This document shows, one piece after another, positions 8,940-16,897 of a DNA stretch of 64,000 nucleotides. Source of the stretch: Halosimplex litoreum. Its GTDB lineage: Archaea; Halobacteriota; Halobacteria; Halobacteriales; Haloarculaceae. The stretch covers positions 3,595,836-3,659,835 of the forward strand of contig NZ_CP065856.1 in the NCBI RefSeq assembly GCF_016065055.1, read 5' to 3'. A program made the translations under genes and the position numbers. Under the pieces are notes generated by a model. It did no database searches, was not told where the DNA came from, and was given only the letters and a program-made list of their open reading frames with translations. Position 1 is the stretch's first letter, and the number at the start of each line of letters is the position of its first letter.

Positions 8940-9125
8940 ATGAGTGGACGACCGCTGGACGTGCTCGAGGCCTCGCTCGGCGAGGAGGTCACGGTCCGTC
9001 TGAAGGGCGGCGAGGAGTACGTCGGTGAGCTCTCGGGCTACGACCAGCACATGAATCTGGTTCTCGAGGACGACCAAGACACAACGATTATACGCGGCGA
9101 CAACGTCGTCTCGATCAACCCATGA
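8940..9125 (+). CDS. lsm: Archaeal LSm/Sm-like RNA-binding protein
   Basis: A 61-residue Sm-fold protein. Sm1 is [24 protein letters not shown], with the conserved DxHMN-type turn, and Sm2 is [10 protein letters not shown], with the RG motif that contacts uridines. Such proteins form heptameric rings that bind U-rich RNA. It is shorter than many archaeal LSm proteins (about 70-90 aa) because both termini are minimal, which is usual in haloarchaea. Its TGA overlaps the ATG of rpl37e (ATGA at 9122-9125), so ring protein and ribosomal protein are translationally coupled. Confidence 0.93.
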   Translation: MSGRPLDVLEASLGEEVTVRLKGGEEYVGELSGYDQHMNLVLEDDQDTTIIRGDNVVSINP

Positions 9126-9295
9126 CTGGTGCAGGAACCCCGAGTCAGGGGAAGAAAAACACCACGACACACGTCAAGTGTCGTCGGTGCGGTGAGAAAT
9201 CGTATCACTCCAAGAACAAAGTCTGTGCGTCCTGCGGGTTCGGCGAGTCGGCCAAGCGACGGGACTACGCCTGGCAGGACAAAGCGGGCGAGTAA
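9122..9295 (+). CDS. rpl37e: Ribosomal protein L37e (eL37)
   Basis: A 57-residue zinc-ribbon protein of the large ribosomal subunit. It begins [13 protein letters not shown] and carries the four zinc-binding cysteines as CRRCG and CASCGFG, followed by [11 protein letters not shown], as in eL37. The rRNA-binding basic residues KKN and RR are present. It overlaps the LSm stop by 4 nt and is followed 3 nt later by purF, forming a compact operon that joins RNA binding, ribosome assembly and purine synthesis. This LSm-L37e order is widespread in archaea. Confidence 0.95.
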   Translation: MTGAGTPSQGKKNTTTHVKCRRCGEKSYHSKNKVCASCGFGESAKRRDYAWQDKAGE

Positions 9296-9298
9296 GGA

Positions 9299-10726
9299 AT
9301 GCACGAGAAGTGCGGCGTTGTCGGCATCTCTACCGCCGACCGAGACGTCGCCCGCCCCCTCTACTATTCGCTCTACGCCCTCCAGCACCGCGGCCAGGAA
9401 TCGGCCGGGATCGTCACCCACGACGGCTTCCAGCAGTACGAACACGTCGAGATGGGACTGGTCGGCGACGTTTTCGACGAGTCCGACCTGGACTCGCTCA
9501 ACGGCTCGAACGGCATCGGCCACGTCCGCTACCCCACCTCGGGGTCGGTCAACAACTGCTGTGCGCAGCCGTTCTCGGTCTCGTTCAAGAGTGGCTCGCT
9601 CGGCCTCGCCCACAACGGCAACTTGATCAACACCGCGGAGATCCGTGAGGAACTCGCCGCGCTGGGCCACGCCTTCACCTCCGACGGCGACACCGAAGTG
9701 ATCGCCCACGACCTCGCTCGCAATCTCCTCGAAGAGGACCTTGTCCGGGCGGTCAAACGGACGATGAGCCGGATCCACGGCTCCTATTCGCTGACGATCA
9801 CCCACGACGAGACGGTCCTGGGCGTGCGAGACCCGCAGGGCAACCGACCACTGTGTATCGGTGAACTCGACGACGGCTACGTGCTCGCCTCCGAGAGCGC
9901 GGCGATCGACACGCTGGACGGCGAACTCGTCCGGGACGTGCGGCCGGGTGAACTCGTCGTGCTCCACGACGACGGCAGCGGCTTCGACACCTACCAGCTC
10001 GTCGAGACCGAACAGACCGCTCACTGCTTTTTCGAACACGTCTACTTCGCGCGGCCGGACTCGGTCATCGACGACGAACTCGTCTACGAGGTTCGCCGTG
10101 ACCTGGGCGGCGCGCTGTGGGAAGAATCGGGCATCGAGACCGACGTGGTGATGCCCGTGCCCGACTCGGGGCGGGCGTTCGCTTCGGGCTACGCCGACGC
10201 CGCGCCCGAGGGCGTCGACTTCGCAGAGGGGCTGATGAAGAACCGCTACGTCGGGCGCACGTTCATCATGCCGACACAGGACGAACGCGAGCGGGCCGTC
10301 CGGCTCAAGCTCAACCCGATCAAGAGCACGGTCGAGGGCAAGACCGTCACGGTCATCGACGACTCCATCGTCCGCGGGACGACCTCCTCGCAGCTCGTGG
10401 AGTTGCTCTACGAGGCCGGCGCCGAGGAGGTCCACGTCCGCATCGGCGCGCCGCCGATCGTCGCGCCCTGTTACATGGGCATCGACATGGCCAGCCGCGA
10501 CGAACTCATCGCGGCGGACAGGTCCGTCGAGGAGATCCGCGAGGAGATCCAGGCGGACTCGCTGTCGTATCTCTCCATCGAGGCCATCGCCGACGCGCTC
10601 GGCACGTCCGACTCGGACCTGTGTCTGGGCTGTGTCACCGGCGAGTATCCCTACGACATCGAAGGAGAACGGACCGACCGCGAGGTCACCCGACCGGTCG
10701 TCGGGCACTCCTCGGCCGACGACTGA
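9299..10726 (+). CDS. purF: Amidophosphoribosyltransferase
   Basis: A 475-residue enzyme for the first step of purine synthesis: PRPP plus glutamine gives 5-phosphoribosylamine. The N-terminal glutaminase begins MHEKCGVVGI. The nucleophile Cys5 would become N-terminal after removal of a four-residue propeptide, shorter than the eleven-residue one of Bacillus. The PRPP loop is VIDDSIVRGTTS at about residue 355. The C-terminal LCLGCVTGEYP, with its paired Cys, suggests the iron-sulfur type. The ATG lies 3 nt after the rpl37e stop, so it is probably read from the LSm promoter. Confidence 0.95.
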   Translation: MHEKCGVVGISTADRDVARPLYYSLYALQHRGQESAGIVTHDGFQQYEHVEMGLVGDVFDESDLDSLNGSNGIGHVRYPTSGSVNNCCAQPFSVSFKSGSLGLAHNGNLINTAEIREELAALGHAFTSDGDTEVIAHDLARNLLEEDLVRAVKRTMSRIHGSYSLTITHDETVLGVRDPQGNRPLCIGELDDGYVLASESAAIDTLDGELVRDVRPGELVVLHDDGSGFDTYQLVETEQTAHCFFEHVYFARPDSVIDDELVYEVRRDLGGALWEESGIETDVVMPVPDSGRAFASGYADAAPEGVDFAEGLMKNRYVGRTFIMPTQDERERAVRLKLNPIKSTVEGKTVTVIDDSIVRGTTSSQLVELLYEAGAEEVHVRIGAPPIVAPCYMGIDMASRDELIAADRSVEEIREEIQADSLSYLSIEAIADALGTSDSDLCLGCVTGEYPYDIEGERTDREVTRPVVGHSSADD

Positions 10727-10768
10727 CGTTTCACCCGCCTTCGGCCCGTCGCCGCGTTTCGTTCCGGG

Positions 10769-10960
10769 TCAGACGTACCCGAGTAGGTCGATTCCCACGT
10801 CGAAGTGGTCGAGGACGACGTACCCCAGGTAGATCCCGACGACTCCCAGCACGCCGGCTGCGTTCGGGGGCGCCGGGATCGGGACGTTCAGGAATCGGAA
10901 GACTGCACCGGTCAGAAACCCCGTCAGCAGGGCGAGAGCCGCGGTAGTGGCCGACACCAT
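10769..10960 (-). CDS. XapX domain (DUF1427) small membrane protein
   Basis: A 63-residue protein with two transmembrane helices (about 6-22 and 37-53) joined by FLNVPIPAPPNAAG. The RFxxxPxPAPP turn is the XapX-domain hallmark. The domain is named from an E. coli gene in the xanthosine-uptake region, but its role is unknown. It converges on purF from the right with a 42-bp gap. Confidence in the family is good; no function is claimed. Confidence 0.78.
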   Translation of the reverse strand: MVSATTAALALLTGFLTGAVFRFLNVPIPAPPNAAGVLGVVGIYLGYVVLDHFDVGIDLLGYV

Positions 10961-11380
10961 GGCACTCCGTACAGTGACTCGCTACTCAGGAGTTTCGACA
11001 CGCTGTCGGACAGCCTCCACGCGACGGATCGCCGCTGGTGCTATCGCTGTGTAGGTAACTCCCGCAGAAAGGTGGGGTGGGTGTGGGGGTGGGTGGGTGG
11101 GTTGGCACCGAACTGGTGCCGCAACTACGAATATCGGCCGACCCATAATAAAGCTTGTGCAAAAAATATCGATTTTGATTTTGGTTAGTTTTTCAGATGA
11201 TATACGCCGCGAAGAAGCGAGAGCGTGGCTGTCCGGTGACGTATCGAGCCGTCTTCCCGGCCCCGCCCCGGATATCAATTCTGTGAACGAGGGGGCAACC
11301 TATTTGCGCGAACTGACGAACGAACGGACGATGAGGCCCGAACGACCGACCGACGACGGGTCGAGGTGGGGGCGGTGGCG
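10961..11380. other. Intergenic region: G-rich tract followed by an AT-rich stretch
   Basis: There is no convincing gene here. Positions 11071-11105 are a run of G-tracts separated by single T or TGT, and 11140-11210 is strikingly AT-rich (TAATAAAG, CAAAAAATATCG, TTTTGG) for this genome. The AT-rich part could supply promoter elements for the downstream response regulator, but no box sits at the exact leaderless distance. Confidence 0.6.
11071..11105 (+). other. Potential G-quadruplex tract
   Basis: Seven runs of two to five G are separated by one to three bases (GGGGTGGGTGTGGGGGT and continuing). At least four runs have three or more G with loops of one to three, the textbook pattern for an intramolecular G-quadruplex on the plus strand. 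It lies outside genes. Confidence 0.6.
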
Positions 11381-11968
11381 ATGACCACGGAGCCGGCGGT
11401 GCTGGTCGTCGACGACAACCGGGTCGTCGCGGACACGTACGCGGCGTTTCTGACCGACGAGTACGCGGTCGAAGCCGTCTACGACGGTGAGGCGGCACTG
11501 GACGCGGTCGGTCCCGGGGTCGACGTGGTCCTGCTCGACCGGCGGATGCCGGGGCTATCGGGCGAGGAGGTGCTCGCGCGGATCGAGGAGCGGGTGCTTG
11601 ACTGTCGGGTCGTGATGGTGACGGCGGTCGACCCGGCGGTCGACGTCGTCGACCTGCCGTTCGACGAGTACGTCGTCAAGCCGATCGGTCGGCCGGAACT
11701 GCTCGCCGTCGTCGAGGAGATGCACCGACGGGCCACCTACGACGACGCTCTAAGGGGTTTTCTCGCGCTCGCGTCGAAGAAGGCGACGCTCGAAGCGCGC
11801 GTCGACGAGGCGGAACTCGCCGACAGCGAGCCCTACCAGCGGGTCGAGGAGCGCCTGGCCGAACAGCGGGAGTCGCTCGGGATCGAGACCGAACGCCTGG
11901 AGGGGGTCGTCTCGGGAGAGACGCGGGACATCGTCGACACGAGCGATGCCGGGGCGCTCACCGAGTGA
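11381..11968 (+). CDS. HalX-type response regulator
   Basis: A 195-residue protein. Residues about 1-112 form a receiver domain: VLVVDDN with acidic pocket, LLDRRMPG with the phosphoacceptor Asp near residue 51, VTA, and VVKPI with the conserved Lys. The C-terminal part, DDALRGFLALASKKATLEA then helical QRVEERLAEQRESLG, is the haloarchaeal HalX domain, thought to be a helical output or dimerisation module. No DNA-binding domain is seen, so the output may be protein-protein. ATG 11381 is chosen over an in-frame GTG at 11366. No histidine kinase is adjacent. Confidence 0.87.
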   Translation: MTTEPAVLVVDDNRVVADTYAAFLTDEYAVEAVYDGEAALDAVGPGVDVVLLDRRMPGLSGEEVLARIEERVLDCRVVMVTAVDPAVDVVDLPFDEYVVKPIGRPELLAVVEEMHRRATYDDALRGFLALASKKATLEARVDEAELADSEPYQRVEERLAEQRESLGIETERLEGVVSGETRDIVDTSDAGALTE

Positions 11969-12047
11969 CGTGAAGCCGTCCAGGCGGCGTCGTCCGGTCC
12001 CGTCGACTCCGGTACGCTTACGGCGTCCGCTCCGTAGCGGACTGGTA

Positions 12048-12323
12048 ATGGAGGGGACCCTGTGGTACGTGCTCACCGGGACGCGCGGGGGGCGAAACCG
12101 GATCAGGATCCTCCAGGCGATCGACGAGCGGCCCCGCAACGCACACCAGCTGGCCGACGACCTCGATCTGGACTACAAGACCGTCAGGCACCACCTCGAC
12201 GTGTTGCTGGACAACGACATCGTCGACAAGAGCGGCGACGACTACGGCGCCGTCTACCTGCCGACCGACCGGGTCCGGGCCAACTGGGGAACCGTCCAGG
12301 AGATCTTCGAACGGGTCGAGTGA
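12048..12323 (+). CDS. Winged helix-turn-helix regulator (ArsR-like)
   Basis: A 91-residue one-domain DNA-binding protein. NRIRILQAIDERPRNAHQLA begins the HTH, and LDYKTVRHHLDVLLDND is the recognition helix and wing, typical of haloarchaeal winged-helix proteins. No sensor domain or cysteine pair is present. It is followed 55 bp later by a three-helix membrane protein. This regulator-plus-small-membrane-protein pairing recurs in haloarchaea and suggests that the membrane partner provides or receives the signal. Confidence 0.82.
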   Translation: MEGTLWYVLTGTRGGRNRIRILQAIDERPRNAHQLADDLDLDYKTVRHHLDVLLDNDIVDKSGDDYGAVYLPTDRVRANWGTVQEIFERVE

Positions 12324-12378
12324 GTATGGTCGAAATTAGGAACACGTATATTCGGCGGGGCGGACAAGGGAGGAACGG

Positions 12379-12681
12379 ATGAGTCTCTGGCTGGACGCCG
12401 CGAGCGCGGCCGCGACCCTGAACGTCGTCCTCCTGGTCGCACTCGTCGGCATCTGGGCCCGCAACTACCTGGAGTTCCGGTCGAAGCACCCGCTGGGCCT
12501 GCTCGTCTTTGGCCTCCTGTTGCTGGCCGAGAACTGCCTGTCGGTCTACTACTACGTGATCGACCCGGAGGTGGCGAACCTGTTGCGCTCGGCGGCCCCC
12601 GTCGCCGGCCGCGCCATGACCTTCGTCCAGATCCTCGAACTCGCCGCCATCCTCTTTCTCGCCTGGGTCACCTGGGACTGA
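12379..12681 (+). CDS. Three-helix membrane protein paired with winged-helix regulator
   Basis: A 100-residue protein with helices at about 10-28, 38-56 and 78-98, very little soluble sequence and a conserved-looking SKHPLGLL...ENCLSVYYYV segment. A good Shine-Dalgarno (GGGAGG at 12368-12373) precedes the ATG by 5 nt, unusual among the mostly leaderless genes here and consistent with being the second gene of an operon. The function is unknown. The pairing suggests membrane signalling to the upstream winged-helix protein, which is inference. Confidence 0.7.
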   Translation: MSLWLDAASAAATLNVVLLVALVGIWARNYLEFRSKHPLGLLVFGLLLLAENCLSVYYYVIDPEVANLLRSAAPVAGRAMTFVQILELAAILFLAWVTWD

Positions 12682-12836
12682 GCGGGGAACCGCGGGTTCG
12701 CGGGCCCACCGGGTCACTGACCGCGTCGTCGACCGCGATCCGACACGGAGTTCGAACGAATTTGGGTGACTCCCGGGCGTGGGTACGGTGTCACGTCGGA
12801 AAATCTTCACGTCGCTCGTTTCCTGGGCTTCTAGCG

Positions 12837-14306
12837 ATGACACGCAAGACGCGACGCGACCTGCTCGCAGCGCTCGGTGCATCGGCCGCGGTCGGCCTCG
12901 CCGGCTGTGGATCGGACGGGGGATCCACCGACACCGAAGCCGACGACGACGAGGAGACCGACGCCATGGACGGCGGGATGGACACCGATACCGACGCCAT
13001 GGGCGACGGCATGGGCACCGACACGGAGACCGACTCCGGGATGGGTGGTACCGCGAACGTCCGCGTGGCCCACTTCTCGCCCGACGCCCCGAACGTCGAC
13101 GTGTACGTCAACGACAGCGAGACCCTCTCTGACGTGCCGTTCCGCGCGATCAGCGACTACCTGGAGCTGCCCGCCGGGACCCATACCGTCACGATCACCG
13201 CCGCGGGCGACGCCGACACCGTCGCCTTCGAGGGCGAGGTGACCGTCGAAGCCGACACCGACTACACCATCGCCGCGATCGGCGAACTCTCCAGCGAGGA
13301 CAGCGAGTTCCGGCCGCTCGTCCTCGAAGACGACAACAGCGACGTCGGGTCGGACATGGCCCGGGTCCGCCTCGTCCACGCCTCGCCCGACGCACCGGCG
13401 GTCGACGTGACCGCCGCCGGCGGCGACACCGTCCTGTTCGACGGCGTCCCGTTCGGCGAGTCCGGGTACGTCGAGGTACCCGCGGGAACCTACACGCTGG
13501 GCGTCCGCGGCGATACCGACTCCAACGACGGCGATATCGTCGCCGAGTACTCCGTCGAACTCACCGGCGGCACCGTCTACACCGGTTTCGCCGGCGGCTA
13601 CCTCACGCCCGGCGACGAGGACGCCGAGGGGCCGTTCGACCTGACGTTCGCCGTCGACTCGGGCGCGGGCGGCGGTGGCCTGGTCGAGACCGGGTCGGTC
13701 CGGGTCGCGCACATGTCCCCGGACGCCCCGAACGTGGACGTGTACGTCGACGACAGCCAGGCGCTCTCGGACGTGCCCTTCGGCGCCGTCAGCGACTACA
13801 TGTCCGTGCCCAGCGGCGAGCGGACCGTCACGATCACCGCCGCGGGCGACGCCGACACCGTCGCTTTCGAGGGGCCGGTCACCGTCGGCACCGGCGACTA
13901 CACGATCGTCGCCGCGGGCGAGCTGACGAGCGAGGACACCGAGTTCCAGCCGCTCGTCCTCGAAGACGACAACAGTGACCCCGGGGGAGACATGTCGCGG
14001 CTCCGCGTCGTCCACGGCTCGCCCGACGCGCCCGCGGTCGACGTGACCGCCGCCGGCGGCGACGTGGTACTGTTCGACGGGGTCGCCTTCGGAGAGTCCG
14101 GCTACACCACCGTCGAAGCCAACGACTACACCGTCCAGATCCGCGGCGACACCGACTCCAACGACGGCGATATCGTCGCCGACTACGACGTGTCGCTCAA
14201 CGGCGGCACCGTCTACACCGCCTTCGCTCAGGGCTACCTGACCCCCGACGACGAACCCGTCGACGAGAGCTTCGATCTCAACGTCGTTCAGGACGCGAGT
14301 TACTGA
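12837..14306 (+). CDS. Tat-exported lipoprotein with four DUF4397 repeats
   Basis: A 489-residue cell-surface protein. The N-terminus, TRKTRRDLLAALG...LAGC, is a Tat signal with lipobox, so it should be lipid-anchored outside. An Asp/Gly/Met-rich linker follows (about 25-70). Then come two long homologous halves, each with two DUF4397 domains: VRVAHFSPDAPNVDVYV, VRLVHASPDAPAVDVTA, VRVAHMSPDAPNVDVYV and LRVVHGSPDAPAVDVTA. SPDAPxVDV is the family hallmark. The halves are nearly identical in places, implying a recent internal duplication. The role is probably adhesion or surface structure; no enzyme motif is seen. Confidence 0.87.
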   Translation: MTRKTRRDLLAALGASAAVGLAGCGSDGGSTDTEADDDEETDAMDGGMDTDTDAMGDGMGTDTETDSGMGGTANVRVAHFSPDAPNVDVYVNDSETLSDVPFRAISDYLELPAGTHTVTITAAGDADTVAFEGEVTVEADTDYTIAAIGELSSEDSEFRPLVLEDDNSDVGSDMARVRLVHASPDAPAVDVTAAGGDTVLFDGVPFGESGYVEVPAGTYTLGVRGDTDSNDGDIVAEYSVELTGGTVYTGFAGGYLTPGDEDAEGPFDLTFAVDSGAGGGGLVETGSVRVAHMSPDAPNVDVYVDDSQALSDVPFGAVSDYMSVPSGERTVTITAAGDADTVAFEGPVTVGTGDYTIVAAGELTSEDTEFQPLVLEDDNSDPGGDMSRLRVVHGSPDAPAVDVTAAGGDVVLFDGVAFGESGYTTVEANDYTVQIRGDTDSNDGDIVADYDVSLNGGTVYTAFAQGYLTPDDEPVDESFDLNVVQDASY

Positions 14307-14489
14307 CGACTCGCACAGTTCGGGGCCCGCCCCACGGGACCGATCGGTCGGACGCGGTCGCGGTCCGCTTCGGAACCGCAAGCTCGATCCCCCCGTAGAC
14401 CTCGTTTCTCGAAGGGAAATCGCATTGAGACGGGCGCCCGTCGGTCCGAGTGAGATGACGGCGGAAACCGACGGAGGACCGCGAGTGCG

Positions 14490-15752
14490 ATGAACCGCAA
14501 CGACCGGGCTATCACCGGCTTCGCGATGGCCGCCCACGGGCTGGTCCACACCTACGAACTGGCCGTTCCGATCCTGTTGACCGTCTGGATCGTCGAGTTC
14601 CCGGTCACTTCGGCGACGCTGGGAACCGTCGTGGCCGTCGGGTACGGACTGTTCGGCGTCGGCGCGCTCCCGGCGGGCCTGCTCGTCGACCGTTTCGGCT
14701 CGCGAACGCTGGTCGTCGGCTGCACGTTCGGGATGGGGCTATCCTTTCTGCTGTTGGGCGTGCTCCCGGGGGTCGCCGGTATCGCCGTCGCGCTCGCTCT
14801 GTGGGGGATCGCGGCCAGCGTCTACCACCCCGCGGGCCTGACGCTCATCAGCAAGGGCGTCGAGGAACGGGGCGCCGCCTTCGCCTACCACGGGATGGCC
14901 GGCAACGTCGGGATCGTCGCCGGTCCCTTCCTCACCGCGCTCCTCCTCGTCGTCGCCGACTGGCGGGTCGCCGTCGCCGTGCTCGCGGTCCCCGCGTTCG
15001 TCGCGACCGTGGCCGGCCTCCGCGCGGAGTTCGACGAGACCGCCGCGGTCGGTGGGCGGGAAGCGGCCGCCGACGGTGGTGACGCGCCCGAAACCGACAT
15101 CGGGTCGCTCACGGAGTTCCTGACGGCCTCGCGGGCCGTGTTCACCGTCGGCTTCCTGACCGTCTTCGCGCTCGTGCTGTTCAACGGCCTGTACTATCGC
15201 GGGATGTTGACGTTCCTCCCAGATCTCCTGAGCGACTTCCTCGAACCGCTGGTCGGGTCGGCCGCCCGGTCGCTCGGTCCGTTCTCCGAGGGGCCGGCCG
15301 CCGGGGAGTTCGACCGCTCGCGATACCTCTACGCCGGCCTCCTCGCCGTCGGTATCGGGGGCCAGTACGTCGGCGGTCGCCTCACCGACGCCGTCGAACC
15401 CGAGCGTGGTCTCGTGGTCGCGTTGACCCTGTTGGTCGCGATCGCGCTCCTGTTCGTTCCGGCCTCGGGCTCGCTGCCGGCGCTGCTCGCGGTCAGCGGC
15501 GCCCTCGGGTTCGTGCTGTTCGGCATGCAGCCGCTCTCCCAGGCGACGATCGCGAAGTACTCGCCGCCGGAACACCGTGGCCTCTCGTTCGGCTACACGT
15601 ACCTCGCCATCTTCGGGATCGGCGCGGTCGGTGCCTCTATTACCGGGTGGGTGCTCACCTACGGCTCGACGTGGCTGCTGTTCGTGGTGCTGGCCGGCTT
15701 CGCGGCCGCGGCGCTGGCGCTGGCGCTGTCGCTGGTCGTGCGCGGAGAGTGA
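14490..15752 (+). CDS. Major facilitator superfamily transporter
   Basis: A 420-residue membrane protein with twelve hydrophobic segments and a charged central loop at about 180-205 (REAAADGGDAPETD). The motif GLLVDRFGSRTLVVG, between helices 2 and 3, is the MFS motif A. It should move a small solute, drug or anion by secondary transport. The substrate cannot be inferred. It is followed directly by the 166-bp tandem repeats. Confidence 0.88.
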   Translation: MNRNDRAITGFAMAAHGLVHTYELAVPILLTVWIVEFPVTSATLGTVVAVGYGLFGVGALPAGLLVDRFGSRTLVVGCTFGMGLSFLLLGVLPGVAGIAVALALWGIAASVYHPAGLTLISKGVEERGAAFAYHGMAGNVGIVAGPFLTALLLVVADWRVAVAVLAVPAFVATVAGLRAEFDETAAVGGREAAADGGDAPETDIGSLTEFLTASRAVFTVGFLTVFALVLFNGLYYRGMLTFLPDLLSDFLEPLVGSAARSLGPFSEGPAAGEFDRSRYLYAGLLAVGIGGQYVGGRLTDAVEPERGLVVALTLLVAIALLFVPASGSLPALLAVSGALGFVLFGMQPLSQATIAKYSPPEHRGLSFGYTYLAIFGIGAVGASITGWVLTYGSTWLLFVVLAGFAAAALALALSLVVRGE

Positions 15753-15770
15753 CCGACCGAGACGGCCGTC

Positions 15771-16573
15771 GCTCGTCGATTCGCTTCGGTAGGAAGTTTG
15801 CGTGGGTGCAGTTCCGATGGACCGGATTCGCTTCGCTCACCGGTCCATCGACGTCACGCTCGCTGCGCTCGCGTGACTCCCTGAGGGATGCACCTGCACT
15901 GCCGCCCACAGTTCGGGAACCGTGGGGATACCTGTGGCTCGTCGATTCGCTTCGGTAGGAAGTTTGCGTGGGTGCAGTTCCGATGGACCGGATTCGCTTC
16001 GCTCACCGGTCCATCGACGTCACGCTCGCTGCGCTCGCGTGACTCCCTGAGGGATGCACCTGCACTGTCGTCCACAGTTCGGGAACCGTGGGGATACCTG
16101 TGGCTCGTCGATTCGCTTCGGTAGGAAGTTTGCGTGGGTGCAGTTCCGATGGACCGGATTCGCTTCGCTCACCGGTCCATCGACGTCACGCTCGCTGCGC
16201 TCGCGTGACTCCCTGAGGGATGCACCTGCACTGCCGCCCACAGTTCGGGAACCGTGGGGATACCTGTGGCTCGTCGATTCGCTTCGGTAGGAAGTTTGCG
16301 TGGGTGCAGTTCCGATGGACCGGATTCGCTTCGCTCACCGGTCCATCGACGTCACGCTCGCTGCGCTCGCGTGACTCCCTGAGGGATGCACCTGCACTGC
16401 CGCCCACAGTTCGGGAACCGTGGGGATACCTGTGGCTCGTCGATTCGCTTCGGTAGGAAGTTTGCGTGGGTGCAGTTCCGATGGACCGGATTCGCTTCGC
16501 TCACCGGTCCATCGACGTCACGCTCGCTGCGCTCGCGTGACTCCCTGAGGGATGCACCTGCACTGTCGTCCGC
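15771..16573. repeat. Tandem array of 166-bp repeats, about 4.8 copies
   Basis: Near-identical units begin at 15771, 15937, 16103, 16269 and 16435; the last is truncated near 16573. Each starts GCTCGTCGATTCGC. Each contains two perfect inverted repeats: GATGGACCGG...CCGGTCCATC with a 14-nt loop, and GTCACGC...GCGTGAC with an 11-nt loop. Units 2 and 5 carry CTGTCGTCC where 1, 3 and 4 carry CTGCCGCCC. The period (166) is not a multiple of three, so the short open frames inside shift frame from copy to copy and are not genes. The array fills the space between the MFS gene and the 3' end of tRNA-Leu. Confidence 0.95.
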
Positions 16574-16590
16574 CGTGGGCGGACTGGTAG

Positions 16591-16675
<85 letters not shown>

Positions 16676-16724
16676 ACTCGTCTGCTCTTGCGGTTTTCCG
16701 CATTCGTTCATTCCCGAGGGGCAT

Positions 16725-16732
16725 TAAAATCA
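16725..16732 (-). promoter_or_regulatory. TATA-like box for tRNA-Leu
   Basis: ATTAAAAT on the plus strand (ATTTTAAT on the minus strand) lies about 50 bp upstream of the mature tRNA 5' end. This fits an archaeal promoter with a leader of about 20 nt that is trimmed from the precursor. Confidence 0.5.
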
Positions 16733-16867
16733 CTGTCGGTTTCGCCGCTCGATGTGTGACGACCCCACGCTCCCGTCGGCCCGTCGACGACCCACTCGCA
16801 CCGTGGCCGTTTCCGGGTGGCGATTCCGGCGGACTGTCAGGTCATCCCGACGAGGGAAAACGGGCCA

Positions 16868-16894
16868 TTCAAATAGGGGGGCTCCACTACCCCC
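16868..16894 (+). promoter_or_regulatory. TATA-like box plus G5/C5 inverted repeat before the MBF1-like gene
   Basis: TTCAAATA (16868-16875) is about 27 nt before ATG 16898, as in leaderless genes. Between them lies GGGGGG-CTCCACTA-CCCCC, able to pair five to six G with C. The hairpin covers the presumed transcription start and could be an operator. Confidence 0.45.
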
Positions 16895-16897
16895 AGC

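Noticed and set aside
10959-11060. Short plus-strand frame starting MALRTVTRYSG
   Set aside because: Arg/Thr/Ser-rich, ends after about 31 codons, overlaps the XapX start region and has no protein-like pattern.
15771-16573. CRISPR array
   Set aside because: The whole 166-bp unit repeats with no variable spacers, and no cas genes are present.
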